Part shown: positions 62,655-64,000 of the stretch, in pieces
Numbering within the stretch: the stretch's first letter is position 1
How the letters are laid out: each line of letters begins with the position of its first letter
From: Paenibacillus sp. 32352
GTDB lineage: Bacteria; Bacillota; Bacilli; Paenibacillales; NBRC-103111
Direction of reading: 5' to 3'
Assembly: GCF_002042965.1 (NCBI RefSeq)
Contig: NZ_MZNT01000017.1
Coordinates: 105,641 to 169,640 of the forward strand
Length of the DNA: 64,000 bases
The notes under the pieces: model-generated
Seen by the model: the letters and a program-made list of their open reading frames with translations, nothing else
The model's database searches: none
Told to the model about the DNA's origin: nothing
Program-made: the position numbers and the translations under genes

Positions 62655-63659
62655 ATGCTTCATATTGTGAATGGAGACAGCTTTGGATCAACCCTGAAAG
62701 AAAGCGGCATAGCGGGAGAGGTTCTTGTATGGCGGGAATCGTTATACGAAGGGCCTCTTTCGGTTACCTTTACAGATCATGAGACAAGAGAAGCGAGGTC
62801 GAACTATTTCGACGCAAGAGGGGTTCCTGCCAATGTCTTTCGCTCCTATACGGATGATCAGGAAAGTAAGCTCCGAGATTGCTTTCGTTATAAGGACATT
62901 GTGCTTTGGTTTGAGCACGATTTGTTCGATCAGACCATGCTGATCTATTTGCTTCAATGGTTTCACAAGCATGAGTTCCTTCTGGCTAATACGGATCTTT
63001 ACCTTGTTTGTATAGATTCATTTCCCGATGTGCACCCTTTTAGAGGGCTCGGGCAGCTTACCCCGCAGCAGACCAGGCAGCTGGACGGAACCTGGGTACC
63101 GGTATCCAAAGAACAGCTGGAGCTTGCAGGCCGGGCCTGGAACGCTTATGCATCCTGTGATCCTCGCGATCTAATGAAGCTCTTGAAGGAAGATACATCA
63201 GCGCTGCCTTTTTTGGGTAGTTCAATGAAGTGTCACCTTGAACGCTTTCCATCGGTCTTTAACGGTCTGAGCCGTGTAGAGCAATCTACCTTGGAAGGAC
63301 TGAGCTCCGGATTGGAACGGCTGCCGGATTTGTTTCGCCATATATCGGAATCAATCCCCTCCTACGGGCTGGGAGATGTACAGTACTGGGGCTATGTAAA
63401 GGGTCTGTACTTAATACCGGAGCCTCTCATTGAAGTGATAGGTCCGCCCTTGCCGGGCTACATGAGCGAAGGGCCAATCGACTTCGGGCAATGGACGGTC
63501 AGAATGAATCCTTTGGGCGAACAAGTGATGTCAGGACAAGCGGATTTCGTGGAACGAAACGAAGTGAACCGATGGGTAGGCGGGGTTCATCTTTATGGAC
63601 AAAGAGGGATTTGGCGTTGGGATTCAGCCAATCAGCAGCTTGGTAAAAATTATTTTTAA
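62655..63659 (+). CDS. DUF1835 domain-containing protein
   Basis: The 334-residue protein starts LHIVNGDSFGSTLKESGI, the usual opening of DUF1835, and later has VLWFEHDLFDQTMLIYLLQWF, also typical. A C-terminal part may be DUF3658-like. Function is unknown. AGGAGGGATCAAAGGG precedes the ATG. It follows ligA by 67 bases on the same strand and may share its transcript. The rRNA promoters begin right after it. Confidence 0.75.
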   Translation: MLHIVNGDSFGSTLKESGIAGEVLVWRESLYEGPLSVTFTDHETREARSNYFDARGVPANVFRSYTDDQESKLRDCFRYKDIVLWFEHDLFDQTMLIYLLQWFHKHEFLLANTDLYLVCIDSFPDVHPFRGLGQLTPQQTRQLDGTWVPVSKEQLELAGRAWNAYASCDPRDLMKLLKEDTSALPFLGSSMKCHLERFPSVFNGLSRVEQSTLEGLSSGLERLPDLFRHISESIPSYGLGDVQYWGYVKGLYLIPEPLIEVIGPPLPGYMSEGPIDFGQWTVRMNPLGEQVMSGQADFVERNEVNRWVGGVHLYGQRGIWRWDSANQQLGKNYF

Positions 63660-63666
63660 AAAATAG

Positions 63667-63696
63667 TTGCATTACCTATCCCGTTTGTGGTACATT
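63667..63696 (+). promoter_or_regulatory. rRNA operon promoter P1
   Basis: TTGCAT (63667-63672) and TACATT (63691-63696) are 18 bases apart, about 260 bases before 16S rRNA. Confidence 0.5.
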
Positions 63697-63765
63697 ACTT
63701 TTTGTCGCCGCTGAGGGCTGCAAGGCCTGAAGAGATGACGCAACAAAAAAAGTTAAAAAAAGATG

Positions 63766-63794
63766 TTGCAATAAGATGCCGATTATGATAAGAT
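63766..63794 (+). promoter_or_regulatory. rRNA operon promoter P2
   Basis: TTGCAA (63766-63771) and TAAGAT (63789-63794) are 17 bases apart, preceded by an A-rich UP-like stretch (AAAAAAAGTTAAAAAAAG). This spacing and position are typical of the main rrn promoter. Confidence 0.7.
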
Positions 63795-63823
63795 AAATTC
63801 TTGTCACGGCAAAATGAGTGACA

Positions 63824-63928
63824 TTGAAAGCTCTTTGAAAACTGAACAAATGATGTTTGAATGCCAGTATAACATTGTATCATTTTGAGCTTAAGACAAG
63901 CTCTAATATAAGTCACTTCGGTGACACT
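63824..63928 (+). other. 16S rRNA leader with antitermination-like and processing sequences
   Basis: AGCTCTTTGAAAACTGAACA, the usual boxA-containing leader of Bacillota rrn operons, is at 63829-63848. GTCAC-TTCG-GTGAC at 63912-63925 is a short hairpin just before the mature 16S end. Confidence 0.7.
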
Positions 63929-64000
63929 TTATTGGAGAGTTTGATCCTGGCTCAGGACGAACGCTGGCGGCGTGCCTAATACATGCAAGTCGAGCGGTCC
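63929..64000 (+). rRNA. rrs: 16S ribosomal RNA, 5' end only
   Basis: GGAGAGTTTGATCCTGGCTC (63934-63953), the universal 16S 5' region (27F site), is followed by the GGACGAACGCTGGCGGCGTG helix and CATGCAAGTCGAGCGG. Only about 72 bases are inside the window. The exact first base was set by alignment to the E. coli 16S start by eye. Confidence 0.97.

Noticed and set aside
1..64000. CRISPR arrays, insertion sequences, prophage or tRNA genes
   Set aside because: No spaced direct repeats, transposase or integrase frames, phage structural genes or cloverleaf sequences were recognised by eye. A dedicated tRNA scan was not possible.

Overview
The window reads as a chromosomal segment of a spore-forming, motile, S-layer-bearing member of the Bacillota, most likely Paenibacillus or a close relative. 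Reasons: MinJ-like and PcrB-PcrA-LigA gene orders shared with Bacillus, a Bce-type peptide-detoxification module, CotF-like coat genes, an SLH-domain S-layer protein, strong AGGAGG ribosome binding sites and frequent TTG/GTG starts.

Layout. 1-7500: arginine biosynthesis run (end of argC, then argJ, argB, argD, argF, argG, argH). 7570-10700: a secreted YcdB-like protein behind an ECF-sigma-like promoter, and a convergent VanW-family protein. 10900-16850: a division and cell-wall cluster (ftsE, ftsX, an M23 peptidase with coiled coil, a CtpB-like protease, a MinJ-like membrane PDZ protein). 16940-18490: stator genes motB and motA on the minus strand. 18590-23780: uvrB-uvrA behind a sigma-A promoter with a LexA-like box. 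23890-28010: a siroheme nitrite/sulfite reductase, a TIM-barrel isomerase and three small proteins.

28083-35205 (minus strand) is the most unusual part. A six-gene operon encodes a large membrane-anchored FG-GAP repeat protein, a peptidyl carrier protein, a SerRS-like amino acid:[carrier protein] ligase, a DltD-like SGNH protein, a 36-residue DltX-like microprotein and a DltB-like MBOAT acyltransferase. It looks like a Dlt (D-alanylation) pathway in which an aminoacyl-tRNA-synthetase paralogue replaces the usual adenylating enzyme DltA. I infer that it esterifies an extracellular polymer with an amino acid. The substrate and the polymer are unknown.

35619-46490: a U32 peptidase-family protein, a PadR regulator coupled to a SEDS (FtsW/RodA-like) protein with an N-terminal HAAS-like prefix, a large SLH surface protein, a TPR protein, a BTAD transcriptional regulator and a STAS protein. 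46830-51060: a GldA/F/G-like ABC cluster with a DUF4340 protein. 51199-52436: two coat-type proteins. 52675-57270: a BceRS-BceAB-like two-component/ABC detoxification system with a clear BceR-type box. 57445-63659: pcrB, pcrA, a sequence-divergent ligA and a DUF1835 protein. The window ends in the first bases of a 16S rRNA gene with tandem promoters.

No CRISPR array, insertion sequence, prophage or tRNA gene was recognised. All functional calls come from reading motifs and gene order; no database search was run.
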